DNA from: Bacillus sp. FJAT-22090 | GTDB taxonomy: Bacteria; Bacillota; Bacilli; Bacillales_A; Planococcaceae | Direction of reading: 5' to 3' | Assembly: GCF_001278755.1 (NCBI RefSeq) | Contig: NZ_CP012601.1 | Span: 1,488,001 to 1,552,000 of the forward strand | Length of the DNA stretch: 64,000 nt | Part shown: positions 43,033 through 53,228 of the stretch, piece after piece | How the letters are laid out: the number at the start of each line of letters is the position of its first letter | How positions within the stretch are numbered: position 1 is the stretch's first letter | Program-made: the position numbers and the translations under genes | Notes under the pieces: generated by a model | What the model saw: the letters and a program-made list of their open reading frames with translations, nothing else | Database searches by the model: none | Told to the model about the DNA's origin: nothing

Positions 43033-44495
43033 TTACTTACATATTCATTTACTTTTTTCGCTACTTCTCGCCCTTCTTTAATTGCCCAGACGATTAAACT
43101 TTGCCCTTTTCTAGAATCACCTGCAGTGAAAACTCCCTCAATATTAGTGGAGTAATCCTTCGTAGAAGCAGCAATTTTTTTATTTACAATATTTACTCCA
43201 AATTGTTCCGCTAATGAAGTTTCAGGTCCTTCAAATCCAATAGCAACAAATACGTATTGTGCTGGCCAGACTTTTTCTGTTCCAGGTAGCTCTTTAAAAT
43301 AGAAAAATCCATCTTCTCCTAATACTTTTTCCATTTCTATAGTGTGAAGTTCTTTTAAATTTCCGTTTCTATCAGCTACCATTTTTGTAGTCTGTATTAA
43401 ATATTCACGTGGATCTTTCCCATACTTTGCAGCTGCTTCTTCATATGCATATTCTAATTTATATATATTCGGATCAGTTGGCCATTGATTATCTTCAGCT
43501 CTTGATACAGGCAACTGAGGATGCTTACCAAACTGAACGATACTTCGGCATTTTTGTCGTATCGCAGTAGCCACACAATCTGCTCCAGTATCTCCACCAC
43601 CTATAACAATAACGTCTTTACCTTTTGTATTAATAAACTGACCATCTGTAAAATTGGAATCTAGTAAGCTTTTTGTTGTAGTTGTTAAATAATCCATCGC
43701 ATAATAAACACCTTGAGAAGTGCTACCTTCCATATGAAGCTCTCTATGCTTATGAGCTCCAATACATAAAATAACTGCGTCGAAGTTTGCTTTTAATTGT
43801 TCCGCAGAAATATCCTTCCCAACTTCCGTATTCAAAACAAAATCGATTCCCTCTTGTTGTAGCAAATGAATTCGGCGTTGCACTATCACTTTTTCCAGTT
43901 TCATATTCGGAATACCATACATTAATAATCCGCCTGCTCTGTCTGACCTCTCAAAAACAGTAACAGAATGACCTGCTTGATTTAACTCATCGGCACTTGC
44001 AAGCCCTGCTGGACCTGAACCAATTACGGCAATCTTTTTTCCAGTACGCTTAGTCGGAATTCTCGGTGTAATCCATCCGTTTTCGAATGCCTTGTCTATA
44101 ATCGTACGCTCGATACTTTTAATCGACACTGCTGGATCTGAAATAGCAAGTGTACATGATCCCTCGCATGGGGCTGGACATACCCTACCTGTGAACTCTG
44201 GAAAATTATTTGTCATTTGTAATCTCACTAGAGCTTCTTTCCATTTTCCCTTATAAACTAAATCATTCCACTCTGGAATTAAATTATATATCGGACAGCC
44301 TGCTGTCGCTCCTCTTATTTCAATTCCCATGTGACAGAAAGGGGTTCCACAATCCATGCATCTAGCTCCCTGTCTTTGAAGGGATTCATCCGTTAATTTT
44401 GTTGAGTATTCGCTCCAATTTTTTACCCGTTTGAGAGGGGCCACCTCTTTACCTTTTTCACGTTCGTACTCCATAAATCCTGTAGGTTTACCCAT
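43014..44495 (-). CDS. gltD: Glutamate synthase, small (beta) subunit
   Basis: 493-residue FAD/4Fe-4S oxidoreductase that passes NADPH electrons to GltB. The N-terminal cysteine cluster is intact (CMDCGTPFCH about residue 47 and GRVCPAPCEGSC about 103), followed by the FAD GSGPAGLASADELNQAGH loop (about 157) and the NADPH loop VIGGGDTGADCV (about 298). GGGGAG precedes the ATG. It follows gltB by 18 bases. Confidence 0.97.
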   Translation of the reverse strand: MGKPTGFMEYEREKGKEVAPLKRVKNWSEYSTKLTDESLQRQGARCMDCGTPFCHMGIEIRGATAGCPIYNLIPEWNDLVYKGKWKEALVRLQMTNNFPEFTGRVCPAPCEGSCTLAISDPAVSIKSIERTIIDKAFENGWITPRIPTKRTGKKIAVIGSGPAGLASADELNQAGHSVTVFERSDRAGGLLMYGIPNMKLEKVIVQRRIHLLQQEGIDFVLNTEVGKDISAEQLKANFDAVILCIGAHKHRELHMEGSTSQGVYYAMDYLTTTTKSLLDSNFTDGQFINTKGKDVIVIGGGDTGADCVATAIRQKCRSIVQFGKHPQLPVSRAEDNQWPTDPNIYKLEYAYEEAAAKYGKDPREYLIQTTKMVADRNGNLKELHTIEMEKVLGEDGFFYFKELPGTEKVWPAQYVFVAIGFEGPETSLAEQFGVNIVNKKIAASTKDYSTNIEGVFTAGDSRKGQSLIVWAIKEGREVAKKVNEYVSKKPVIL

Positions 44496-44513
44496 AAGTT
44501 ACTCCCCTCTCCA

Positions 44514-47500
44514 CTACTTTTTCAATAGTTCTAGTTCTTTCTTATCTTTGTTATTTGAAGTAGATAAAAATGCTTTCATCGCTGCTGCATCATCCGTTAA
44601 ACCTTCCAATTTAAATGCTTGGATTTTTTCTAGCATTATTTTGTAATCATTTGGCACTATTTTTACAAATCGATCAGACATTTCTTCCCATCTGTCTAAA
44701 ATGTTCATCGCTTTCGAACTCTTTGTGTAATAGTAGTGATCCATAATCAATTGGCGTAAAGAATGCAACTCATCTGAAGAACTTATCTTTTCAAAGTCAA
44801 TCATTTCCATATTACATTTTTCTTTCAATCCGTTCACATCATCAACAAGTACATACGCAATACCACCGGACATTCCTGCCCCAAAGTTTTTTCCTACATC
44901 CCCTAAAATGACTGCACGACCACCAGTCATGTATTCACATCCATGATCCCCTATACCTTCTACTACAACATCTACCCCACTATTTCGAACTGCAAAGCGC
45001 TCCCCAGCACGTCCATTGATAAATGCAGTTCCACTAGTTGCCCCATATAATGCAACATTACCTGCTATAACATTTCCTTCTGCAGCTCCTTTAAGCGGTG
45101 CCGTGACAATTAGTTTTCCTCCAGATAATCCTTTCCCAAAGTAATCATTAACATCACCTGTTACGTACATGGACATTCCCTTCGGAACAAATGCACCAAA
45201 GCTTTGGCCAGCCGCTCCAGTAAAGCGTAAAATAATGGAATCGTCAGCTAATCCTCTTTCTCCATGCTGCTTAGATATTTCGCTTCCGATTATAGTTCCT
45301 ACTACTCGATCTGTATTCGAAATAGGATATTGTAAATCAATTTTTGTTTGATTCGTAATTGCCTTCTCCACTTTAGGAAGTAGTTCACGTAAATCAAACG
45401 AAGCATCAATCTTATGATTTTGTGGAGTTGAGTATGTTCTATTTCCTTGAACCTGGAATAACAAATTAGCAAAATCTAGTTGTTTTGCTTTCCAATGTTC
45501 TTTGGCACGTTTACTCACTTCTAATACATCTGTACGTCCAACCATTTCTTCCACTGTTCTAAATCCTAGATTTGCCATATATTCGCGCATTTCTTCAGCA
45601 ACAAAACGCATGTAATTTACTACATAATCTGCACTTCCTGTAAACTTATCACGCAGCTCTGGATTTTGAGTGGCAATACCAACCGGACATGTGTCTAAAT
45701 GACAAGCACGCATCATAACACACCCTAAAACAATTAACGGAGCGGTCGCAAATCCAAATTCTTCTGCACCTAATAAAGCAGCCATTACTACATCTTTTCC
45801 TGTCATGAGCTTACCGTCCGTCTCTAACCTCACTCGATCACGTAAGCCGTTTAACATGAGTGTTTGATGTGCTTCTGCTAGTCCTAGCTCCCACGGAAGG
45901 CCAGTATGTTTTATACTCGTTTTAGGTGATGCTCCTGTCCCTCCATCGTAACCGCTGATCACAATGACATCCGCTGCACCCTTTGCTACTCCTGCTGCAA
46001 TTGTCCCTACTCCAGCTTTCGCTACTAGTTTGACGCTGATACGAGCTGTACGATTAGCATTTTTCAAATCATGTATTAATTGAGCCATATCCTCAATGGA
46101 ATAAATATCGTGATGTGGTGGGGGGGATATTAAACCAACACCAGTCGTAGAGCCACGAACATCCGCTACCCAAGGGTAAACTTTATTACCTGGTAATTGT
46201 CCACCTTCCCCTGGTTTTGCTCCTTGTGCCATTTTAATTTGTAGTTCGTCTGCCTGAACAAGATAATGACTCTTCACTCCAAATCTTCCGGATGCAATTT
46301 GTTTGATAGCGCTTCTTCGGTTATCCCCATTTGTATCAAGTTCATAACGACTAGGATGTTCACCACCCTCTCCACTATTACTTTTTCCACCTAATCGATT
46401 CATTGCTATCGCAAGAGTTTCATGAGCTTCTTGGCTTAAAGAACCAAACGACATAGCGCCAGTTTTAAATCGTTTTACGATGGAGTCTACGGATTCAACT
46501 TCATCAAGTCGTACTCGCTTATTTTTTGGTTTAAATGTAAATGAATTACGTAAAAAGCCTATTCGTTCTTCATTTGCCATTTCCGCATATTGTCTGTATA
46601 AACCATAGTCTCCTTTACGTGTAGCCCATTGAAGCGTATGAATTGTTTTAGGGTTAAAAGCATGGTGCTCTCCTGTACTTCTCCACTGGAAATCACTTCC
46701 AGATTCTAAGGAAACTTGTGTAGAGTCAATCGCTGTATTATGACGTCTTTTTGCTTCTTCGGCGATTGTCCCCAAATCAATTCCATCCAATTGAGAAACT
46801 GTACCAGTAAAGTGACGTTCTATAACATCTTTGCTAATGCCAACAGCTTCGAAAATTTGCGCTCCACGGTAACTTTGCACTGTAGAGATACCCATTTTTG
46901 ACATTACCTTTACTACACCCTCTGCAATTCCTTTACTATATTTAGAAATCGCTTCCTTGTAACTACTATCTATATGACCATTCTGAATCGCTTCACCAAT
47001 GGTTGCAAAAGCTAAATAAGGATTAATGGCATCTACACCGTATCCTATAAGCGCTGCAAAATGATGTACTTCACGTGCTTCCCCTGATTCAACTATGATA
47101 CTCACTTTTGTTCTATTTCCTGTACGAACTAAGTGTTGATGAAGACTACTAGCAGCAAGTAATACAGGAATAGTGACTTGTTCTTTATTGATCATTCGGT
47201 CAGATAAAATTAAAATGGTTTTATCTTGTTCCATAAAACGGTCAGCCATTTTAGAAATATTCTTTAAGTCAGAGTCTAAATCTTCTGTCATTTCTAAACC
47301 GATTAAACCATATTGGAAATTAGAATCTTTCATTTCTAGTAAATTTTTTAATTGATTGTTCGTTAAAACTGGATTATCTAAAAATATTCTTTTAGCATTT
47401 AAGGCATTTGGTTGTAGCAAATCACCTTCAGCACCAAGCAATGTCATCGTCGAAGTAACTATATGCTCACGAATAGAATCAATGGGAGGATTCGTAACTT

Positions 47501-49046
47501 GTGCAAAGTGCTGCTTAAAATAGTTGAACAATGATTGTGGACGTTCTGATAAAACTGCAAGTGGTGTATCGTTCCCCATCGAACCAATCGGATCTTTGCC
47601 ATCTAAGGAAATTGGAACAATATACTTTTGAATATCTTCATACGTATAGCCAAATGCTTTTTGTAGAAATAAAAGATTATTTAATTGCTCAGGCTCCTCA
47701 TGAACGGTTGTCAGAGTAAGTTTGTTCTCATCTAACCACTGCTTATATGGAAATGCTATTGCCATTTCCTGCTTAATTTCTTCATCAGAAATAATGCGTC
47801 CTTGTTCTAAATCGATCAGCAACATTCTTCCAGGACTCAGTCGCTCTTTATATAAGATATTACCCTCATCAACATCCACAACTCCAACTTCTGAAGAGAA
47901 AATGATGTAGTCATCCTTCGTTACGTAATAACGAGCTGGTCGTAATCCATTTCGATCTAAAATTGCTCCTATTTGCTTTCCATTTGTAAATGAAATTGCG
48001 GTTGGACCATCCCAAGGCTCCATTAAAGAACTGTGGTAAGCATAAAATGCTTTTTTCTCTTCACTAATGTGAGGATTTTCTGTCCATGGTTCCGGTATGA
48101 GCATCATAGCAGTATGAGCAGGCGATCTTCCTGCTAGTACGAAAAATTCAAATGCATTGTCAAGCATTGATGAATCACTACCGTTTGTATCAATGATCGG
48201 CAATACTTTTTCCAAATCTTTCCCAAATGCGTCAGAAACAAATTGTTTCTCCCTAGCTTTCATCCAATTTACATTACCGCGTAAAGTATTTATTTCACCG
48301 TTATGGACAATGTAACGATTAGGATGCGCTCTTTCCCAACTTGGGAATGTATTTGTACTATATCGTGAATGCACAAGCGAAAAAGCCGATGTGAATAATT
48401 CATCTTGCAAATCAATATAAAATAAATCTACTTCATCAGGAGTTAATAACCCTTTGTATACGATAGTTTGGCTTGATAAGCTTGCACAATAAAATTTCTT
48501 TGATTGTTGTTGTGCCCAATGCTCTACTTGTTTTCTTATTACAAACAATTTTCGTTCAAAAGCAAGAGAATCCATTTCGTTTAACGATTTTATAAAGACT
48601 TGACGAACTACCGGTACTGTCTCTTTTGCTGTTTCACTTAACGCATTGGCGTTAATCGGTACTGTTCTCCATCCAATTAGTTGCTGTCCTTCTAATTGGA
48701 TTGTCTCGTTAAATTTTTTTTCGATTTCTTCACGTTCTTTGTCATCATCTGTAAAGAATAACATTCCAACCCCATAACCGCCTTTGGCTGGTAAATCCCA
48801 TTCATTACACACTACTCGAAAGTACACATCTGGTATTTGAACCATTAAGCCTGCGCCATCTCCCGTTTGACCATCACTTCCTCTTCCAGCACGATGATCG
48901 AGACGACATAACATCTCTAATCCTTTTTTAACTATGTCATGCGTAGCTAAACCTTTTATATGTGCATATAAACCAATCCCACAAGCGTCGTGCTCAAATT
49001 CAGGTTGATATAGCCCTTGTGCTTTTGGTAGCTTATGAAAAGTCAT
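44514..49046 (-). CDS. gltB: Glutamate synthase, large (alpha) subunit
   Basis: Converts 2-oxoglutarate and glutamine to two glutamates. 1510 residues: class II glutaminase domain with nucleophile Cys22 exposed after removal of a 21-residue propeptide (FEHDACGIGLY), central domain, FMN-binding synthase domain (LVAKAGVGTIAAGVAKG, about residue 955) with the 3Fe-4S cysteines in CVMMRACHLDTCPVGIA, and a C-terminal beta-helix (about 1250-1480). The ATG at 49046 has GGAGGG seven bases upstream. First gene of gltBD, divergent from gltC. Confidence 0.97.
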   Translation of the reverse strand: MTFHKLPKAQGLYQPEFEHDACGIGLYAHIKGLATHDIVKKGLEMLCRLDHRAGRGSDGQTGDGAGLMVQIPDVYFRVVCNEWDLPAKGGYGVGMLFFTDDDKEREEIEKKFNETIQLEGQQLIGWRTVPINANALSETAKETVPVVRQVFIKSLNEMDSLAFERKLFVIRKQVEHWAQQQSKKFYCASLSSQTIVYKGLLTPDEVDLFYIDLQDELFTSAFSLVHSRYSTNTFPSWERAHPNRYIVHNGEINTLRGNVNWMKAREKQFVSDAFGKDLEKVLPIIDTNGSDSSMLDNAFEFFVLAGRSPAHTAMMLIPEPWTENPHISEEKKAFYAYHSSLMEPWDGPTAISFTNGKQIGAILDRNGLRPARYYVTKDDYIIFSSEVGVVDVDEGNILYKERLSPGRMLLIDLEQGRIISDEEIKQEMAIAFPYKQWLDENKLTLTTVHEEPEQLNNLLFLQKAFGYTYEDIQKYIVPISLDGKDPIGSMGNDTPLAVLSERPQSLFNYFKQHFAQVTNPPIDSIREHIVTSTMTLLGAEGDLLQPNALNAKRIFLDNPVLTNNQLKNLLEMKDSNFQYGLIGLEMTEDLDSDLKNISKMADRFMEQDKTILILSDRMINKEQVTIPVLLAASSLHQHLVRTGNRTKVSIIVESGEAREVHHFAALIGYGVDAINPYLAFATIGEAIQNGHIDSSYKEAISKYSKGIAEGVVKVMSKMGISTVQSYRGAQIFEAVGISKDVIERHFTGTVSQLDGIDLGTIAEEAKRRHNTAIDSTQVSLESGSDFQWRSTGEHHAFNPKTIHTLQWATRKGDYGLYRQYAEMANEERIGFLRNSFTFKPKNKRVRLDEVESVDSIVKRFKTGAMSFGSLSQEAHETLAIAMNRLGGKSNSGEGGEHPSRYELDTNGDNRRSAIKQIASGRFGVKSHYLVQADELQIKMAQGAKPGEGGQLPGNKVYPWVADVRGSTTGVGLISPPPHHDIYSIEDMAQLIHDLKNANRTARISVKLVAKAGVGTIAAGVAKGAADVIVISGYDGGTGASPKTSIKHTGLPWELGLAEAHQTLMLNGLRDRVRLETDGKLMTGKDVVMAALLGAEEFGFATAPLIVLGCVMMRACHLDTCPVGIATQNPELRDKFTGSADYVVNYMRFVAEEMREYMANLGFRTVEEMVGRTDVLEVSKRAKEHWKAKQLDFANLLFQVQGNRTYSTPQNHKIDASFDLRELLPKVEKAITNQTKIDLQYPISNTDRVVGTIIGSEISKQHGERGLADDSIILRFTGAAGQSFGAFVPKGMSMYVTGDVNDYFGKGLSGGKLIVTAPLKGAAEGNVIAGNVALYGATSGTAFINGRAGERFAVRNSGVDVVVEGIGDHGCEYMTGGRAVILGDVGKNFGAGMSGGIAYVLVDDVNGLKEKCNMEMIDFEKISSSDELHSLRQLIMDHYYYTKSSKAMNILDRWEEMSDRFVKIVPNDYKIMLEKIQAFKLEGLTDDAAAMKAFLSTSNNKDKKELELLKK

Positions 49047-49086
49047 ATTAAATCCCTCCAATTTACCTTACAAGTTACTTATGAAT

Positions 49087-49115
49087 ATTGTAGGTTTTCA
49101 AAATAATATAAACAA
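49087..49115 (-). promoter_or_regulatory. Promoter of gltBD
   Basis: Minus strand: -35 TTGTTT (49110-49115), 17-base spacer, -10 TACAAT (49087-49092). The weak -35 fits an activator-dependent promoter. Transcription would start near 49080. Confidence 0.6.
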
Positions 49116-49136
49116 TATATAATTTGGATATAAATC

Positions 49137-49151
49137 ATCTACTTTTTAGAT
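49137..49151. promoter_or_regulatory. Candidate GltC box
   Basis: Perfect dyad ATCTA-N5-TAGAT with the T-N11-A shape of LysR sites, centred about 64 bases upstream of the predicted gltB start, the usual place for a LysR recognition site. It also lies just upstream of gltC, allowing autoregulation. Confidence 0.6.
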
Positions 49152-49170
49152 TGATTAGAGGAGTGAGAAT

Positions 49171-50073
49171 TTGGAACTACGTCAATTGAGGTATTTTATA
49201 GAAGTTGCAGAACGTGAACATATTTCGGAAGCAGCCATTAATTTGCATGTCGCTCAATCAGCTGTAAGTAGACAAATTGCAAATTTGGAGGAGGAACTTG
49301 GGGTAGAATTGTTCGAACGCGTGGGGCGGAATGTTAAGTTAACACCTATCGGGAAAATATTTATGCAACATAGTATATTCGCTTTGCAAGCTATTGACCA
49401 TGCTAAAAAACAAATTGATGAATACTTAAATCCTGAAAAAGGAGTTATTAAAATAGGCTTTCCAACCAGTTTAGCTGGCCACTTATTGCCAACAGTTATT
49501 TCTGCTTTTAAGAAAGAACATCCAAATGTAGCCTTTCATCTACGCCAAGGATCTTACAACTATTTGATTGATGCTGTAAAAAATAGAGAATTAAACCTTG
49601 CATTTTTAGGTCCTCTCCCCCCAAAGGATGAATTGATAAATAGCACTATTTTATTTACTGAAGATTTTTCAGTACTCTTACCAAGCCATCATCCTTTTGC
49701 CAATAAAAATAGTATTCCTTTAATTGATTTACGAAATGAAAATTTTGTTTTATTCCCTGAAGGCTATGTATTAAACAAACTTGTCGTTGAAGCATGTAAT
49801 TCTGTCGGATTCACACCCAAAGTTACGTCTGAAGGTGAGGATATGGACGCTATTAAAGGTCTAGTTGCAGCAGGTATAGGAGTAAGTCTACTACCCGATA
49901 GTACGTTTACCGACTCCACTCCGAGATTTACCACAAAAATCCCAATAGCCTCACCTGCCATCCGAAGAACGGTCGGTATCCTTAGCCCAGCTTCAAGAGA
50001 GTTGTCTCCTTCTGAAAAAGTGTTTCATCATTTCGTTATCCGTTTCTTCTCCTTACTTGGACAATACCAATAA
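49171..50073 (+). CDS. gltC: LysR-type activator of gltBD
   Basis: 300 residues. N-terminal winged helix (residues 1-60, MELRQLRYFIEVAEREHISE, then AQSAVSRQIANLEEELG) and C-terminal effector domain of the LysR family. Identity as GltC rests on close similarity in the N-terminus to B. subtilis GltC and on divergence from gltBD. In B. subtilis it activates gltAB when 2-oxoglutarate is high and is inhibited by glutamate. Start is TTG at 49171 with GAGGAGTGAG before it. Confidence 0.92.
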   Translation: MELRQLRYFIEVAEREHISEAAINLHVAQSAVSRQIANLEEELGVELFERVGRNVKLTPIGKIFMQHSIFALQAIDHAKKQIDEYLNPEKGVIKIGFPTSLAGHLLPTVISAFKKEHPNVAFHLRQGSYNYLIDAVKNRELNLAFLGPLPPKDELINSTILFTEDFSVLLPSHHPFANKNSIPLIDLRNENFVLFPEGYVLNKLVVEACNSVGFTPKVTSEGEDMDAIKGLVAAGIGVSLLPDSTFTDSTPRFTTKIPIASPAIRRTVGILSPASRELSPSEKVFHHFVIRFFSLLGQYQ

Positions 50074-50076
50074 TTA

Positions 50077-50105
50077 TTACAAAAGTATTACAGGTGCCTG
50101 GCACC
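50077..50105 (+). repeat. GGTGCC-GGCACC dispersed element, copy B
   Basis: TTACAAAAGTATTACA followed by GGTGCCTGGCACC. It sits between the gltC stop and the shared terminator and is fused directly to that hairpin, as copy C is. Confidence 0.75.
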
Positions 50106-50110
50106 AAAAT

Positions 50111-50158
50111 AAAAACAAACATGAAAACGTGTATTTCACGATTTTCATGTTTGTTTTT
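50111..50158. terminator. Bidirectional terminator gltC / ycsI
   Basis: Perfect 17-base arms AAAAACAAACATGAAAA (50111-50127) / TTTTCATGTTTGTTTTT (50142-50158), with an inner CGTG/CACG stem. Nearly the same hairpin occurs at 56815-56861. Confidence 0.9.
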
Positions 50159-50178
50159 AAATGCCATTCATTTGTTTA

Positions 50179-50970
50179 TTATAATACGCTTAATTTTTCG
50201 TCTTTCAAATCACTGATGAACATGCAGCCCGGAGCATGCGTAATCATGATCGAAGGTTTACTCTGCATCGCAACCGCTTGTGGTGTTACTCCGCAAGCCC
50301 AAAACACAGGGATTTCACCTTCTTTGATTGTAACAGCATCGCCAAAGTCAGGCTTATGGATGTCATTGATACCAATAATACTTGGATCCCCAATATGTAT
50401 CGGAGCTCCGTGCACTCCTGGAAAGCGCGAAGTAATTTGTATCGCTCGAATCGCATCTGATTGTGACATTGGACGCATACTTACTACAGTTGGACCTTCG
50501 AAAACACCTGCTTTTGCACACTCAATATTTGTTTTGTACATCGGTACATTGCAGTTTTCCTCAATATGTCGAATTGGTATGCCTGCTTCAATCAACGGCG
50601 TTTCGAAGGTAAAGCTACAACCAATTAAAAAAGCTACCATATCATCTTCCCAGTAATCCTTAATATCAGTCACTTCTTCTGTAAATACACCGTCTTTATA
50701 AATACGATATTTTGGAATATCCGTTCGAATATCCGCCCCATTTGCAATAGTACTTGGATTATATGAACCTACTTCCGTAACATCTACCAATGGACAAGAC
50801 TTTGGATTTCTTTGGCAAAATAATAAAAAATCAAAAGCATATTCTTTTTTCAAAATAGCTAAATTTGCTTGTGTATATCCTTTAGCCATACCAGCTGTCG
50901 GACCTGTAATTTGCCCAGATCTTATTAATTTACGGATTTCATTTGGAGCCATTGTTCCATAATTAATCAT
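50179..50970 (-). CDS. ycsI: YcsI-type putative hydro-lyase (DUF1445)
   Basis: 263 residues of the DUF1445/YcsI family, related to D-glutamate cyclase. Family blocks GPTAGMAKGYTQANLAIL (about residue 23), SFTFETPLIEAGIPIRHIE (about 128) and the C-terminal WACGVTPQAV..SKPSI.ITHAPG.MFI are complete. D-glutamate cyclases interconvert D-glutamate and 5-oxo-D-proline, which fits this 5-oxoproline locus. Third in pxpA-ycsG-ycsI, as in the B. subtilis ycsFGI-kip region. Confidence 0.92.
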   Translation of the reverse strand: MINYGTMAPNEIRKLIRSGQITGPTAGMAKGYTQANLAILKKEYAFDFLLFCQRNPKSCPLVDVTEVGSYNPSTIANGADIRTDIPKYRIYKDGVFTEEVTDIKDYWEDDMVAFLIGCSFTFETPLIEAGIPIRHIEENCNVPMYKTNIECAKAGVFEGPTVVSMRPMSQSDAIRAIQITSRFPGVHGAPIHIGDPSIIGINDIHKPDFGDAVTIKEGEIPVFWACGVTPQAVAMQSKPSIMITHAPGCMFISDLKDEKLSVL

Positions 50971-50987
50971 CGATCAACTACCCCTTC

Positions 50988-52208
50988 CTATTTAAAAAGC
51001 AATGGAATTTGTTCTATTAGCGTCATGATTCCTAACACACCCATTATAATAGTTACGATTGCCCCAGTGATTGTTAACCAAATAGGATGCTTGTAATCTC
51101 CTACAATTTCTTTCTTGTATGCTCCAACTAATAACGTACCTAGTGCTATTGGCAAAATTAGAGCATTTAGAGCACCAACAAGAAGAAGAATATTAACCGG
51201 TCTTCCTACTAACGCAAAAACTATAGTTGATGTAAGAATAAAAACGATAATAATCCAGTTATGGTATTTCTCTATTAAAGGATGGAATGAACGAATAAAT
51301 GATACGGATGTGTAAGCCGCACCAACAACAGATGTAATTGCAGCTGCCCACATAATTACACCAAACATACGATAACCAATTTCACCAGCAGCAAGTTTAA
51401 ATACAGAAGCTGGTGGATTTGCAGGATCAATTTGTAATCCTTGTGACACAACCCCTAGTACTGCTAAAAATAATGCAACACGCATTATTCCCGTTACTAC
51501 AATACCTGTTACAGAACCTTTCGTTACATCAGGTAATGACTCCACACCTTTTACTCCTGCATCTAAAAGTCTGTGACCTCCTGCAAAAGTTATATAACCA
51601 CCAACTGTTCCACCTACTAGTGTCACAATGGCAAAAATACTAATTTCTGAAGGAGCAAACGTATGTACAATCGCTTCGCCAACTGGTGGTGAAGTAGAAA
51701 AAGCAACATAAACCATTAAAGAAATCATGACAAATCCAGCAATTTGAGCAACCTTATCCATTGCTTTTCCTGCTTCTTTCACAATAAATATAAAAATCGC
51801 AAATGCCGCACTAATAATTGCGCCAGTGATCGGATCCAAACCAAGCATCGCATTTAAACCAAGGCCTGCTCCAGCAACATTCCCAATATTAAATGCAAGT
51901 CCACCCATTACTATTAGAATCGCCAATAGCACACCTAAACCCGGCAATACTTTATTGGCAATTTCTTGTCCACGAAGCCCTGAAACAGCAATAATTCTCC
52001 AAACATTTACTTGAGCAACAACATCTAGTAAAAGTGAAATCAAAATGACAAATCCAAAACTAGCTGCTAGTTGTTCAGTAAATACAGTTGTTTGTGTTAA
52101 AAATCCTGGTCCTATAGCTGAGGTCGCCATCAAAAAAGCCGCCCCTAGTAAGACACTTTTCCCTACCGTCTTTTTAGTATTATCTTTTGGTATTAATTGT
52201 TCGCCCAC
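50988..52208 (-). CDS. ycsG: YcsG-type NRAMP-fold transporter
   Basis: 406 residues, about 11 transmembrane helices, LeuT/NRAMP fold. SAIGPGFLTQTTVFTEQ near residue 33 corresponds to NRAMP helix 1, where metal transporters carry DPG; the Asp is absent here (GPG), so divalent metal is unlikely to be the substrate. Genetic context with pxpA and ycsI suggests uptake of 5-oxoproline or a related organic acid, an inference. Start is GTG at 52208, GGGGGAG five bases upstream. 12 bases after pxpA. Confidence 0.87.
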   Translation of the reverse strand: MGEQLIPKDNTKKTVGKSVLLGAAFLMATSAIGPGFLTQTTVFTEQLAASFGFVILISLLLDVVAQVNVWRIIAVSGLRGQEIANKVLPGLGVLLAILIVMGGLAFNIGNVAGAGLGLNAMLGLDPITGAIISAAFAIFIFIVKEAGKAMDKVAQIAGFVMISLMVYVAFSTSPPVGEAIVHTFAPSEISIFAIVTLVGGTVGGYITFAGGHRLLDAGVKGVESLPDVTKGSVTGIVVTGIMRVALFLAVLGVVSQGLQIDPANPPASVFKLAAGEIGYRMFGVIMWAAAITSVVGAAYTSVSFIRSFHPLIEKYHNWIIIVFILTSTIVFALVGRPVNILLLVGALNALILPIALGTLLVGAYKKEIVGDYKHPIWLTITGAIVTIIMGVLGIMTLIEQIPLLFK

Positions 52209-52220
52209 ATGTTCTCCCCC

Positions 52221-52982
52221 TTAATCAACGAAAGCTGAAACGCTTACATTATTATTTTTTAGAGTTTCTTTAATATTTCGGGCAAAAGAAACAGCATGTT
52301 CCCCATCTCCATGAATACAAACTGTATCTGCTTTTATATGTACTTCTGTATTTTGTTGCGAAATTACGATTCCTTCCGTCACCATTTTCACAACTTGGGC
52401 AATCGACTCGTTAGTATCTATTATTAGAGCATTACTCTGTTGACGCGAAGTTAATGAACCATCTGACTGATATGTACGATCCGCAAATACTTCATGAGCT
52501 GTTCGTAAGCCCACTTTTTCTCCTGCAGCCGTTAATTCACTATTAGCTAACCCAAATAAGACAAGTGAAGGAGATACATCATATACCGCTTGGGCTATCG
52601 CTTGGGCCAATTCAAAATCTTTAGCGGCCATATTAAATAATGCACCATGCGGTTTTACATGTTGCATCTGCTCACCAAAAGTAGCTAAAAACCCATTAAG
52701 CGCACCAATTTGATAAACTACCATATCATATGCCTCTTGGGGAGTTATTTTCATCTCTCTTCTACCAAATCCATTTAGATCAGGCAAACCAGGATGTGCA
52801 CCAATTTTAACGCCATTTTCAATAGCTAACTTGACAGTTTTCCGCATTACACTTGGATCTCCAGCATGAAATCCACATGCAATATTCGCTGATGATACAT
52901 ATTTTAGTATTTCCTGTTGCTCTCCTAATTTGTATCGACCGAAACTTTCCCCTAGGTCGCAATTTATATCTACTCGAAACAT
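52221..52982 (-). CDS. pxpA: 5-oxoprolinase subunit A
   Basis: 253-residue LamB/YcsF protein. The [15 protein letters not shown] start, [16 protein letters not shown] (about residue 31), [16 protein letters not shown] (about 60) and [10 protein letters not shown] (about 117) blocks are complete. With PxpB and PxpC it hydrolyses 5-oxo-L-proline to glutamate using ATP. GGAGG precedes the ATG. It heads pxpA-ycsG-ycsI and is divergent from pxpBC. Confidence 0.96.
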   Translation of the reverse strand: MFRVDINCDLGESFGRYKLGEQQEILKYVSSANIACGFHAGDPSVMRKTVKLAIENGVKIGAHPGLPDLNGFGRREMKITPQEAYDMVVYQIGALNGFLATFGEQMQHVKPHGALFNMAAKDFELAQAIAQAVYDVSPSLVLFGLANSELTAAGEKVGLRTAHEVFADRTYQSDGSLTSRQQSNALIIDTNESIAQVVKMVTEGIVISQQNTEVHIKADTVCIHGDGEHAVSFARNIKETLKNNNVSVSAFVD

Positions 52983-53022
52983 TTTATCCCTCCTAAACTT
53001 CTATTAGCATCACAATACTCTA

Positions 53023-53054
53023 GTTCCGAATTATGAAACTGATGTTTTGAAACT
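53023..53054. promoter_or_regulatory. Candidate operator region of the pxp locus
   Basis: In the pxpA/pxpB divergent region, two direct TGAAACT copies lie 14 bases apart (53034-53040, 53048-53054). The first belongs to a dyad GTTCCGAATTATGAAAC, the second to GTTTTGAAAC. A third GAAACT is at 53210, just before pxpB. They could bind the IclR regulator encoded downstream. Confidence 0.35.
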
Positions 53055-53228
53055 TAAACATAATATTAGCACAATCGTTTTTTTCTGAATAGATATTATT
53101 TTGCAATTGTTTATTTAATTATTTTTTAAACTATAGCTTGTATTTTGATTTTAGAGAATTATAATAATTGTTATATTTCATTTTTAAGAACTTCATTACC
53201 GTATTTCGAAACTAAAGGAGCTGTTTGT

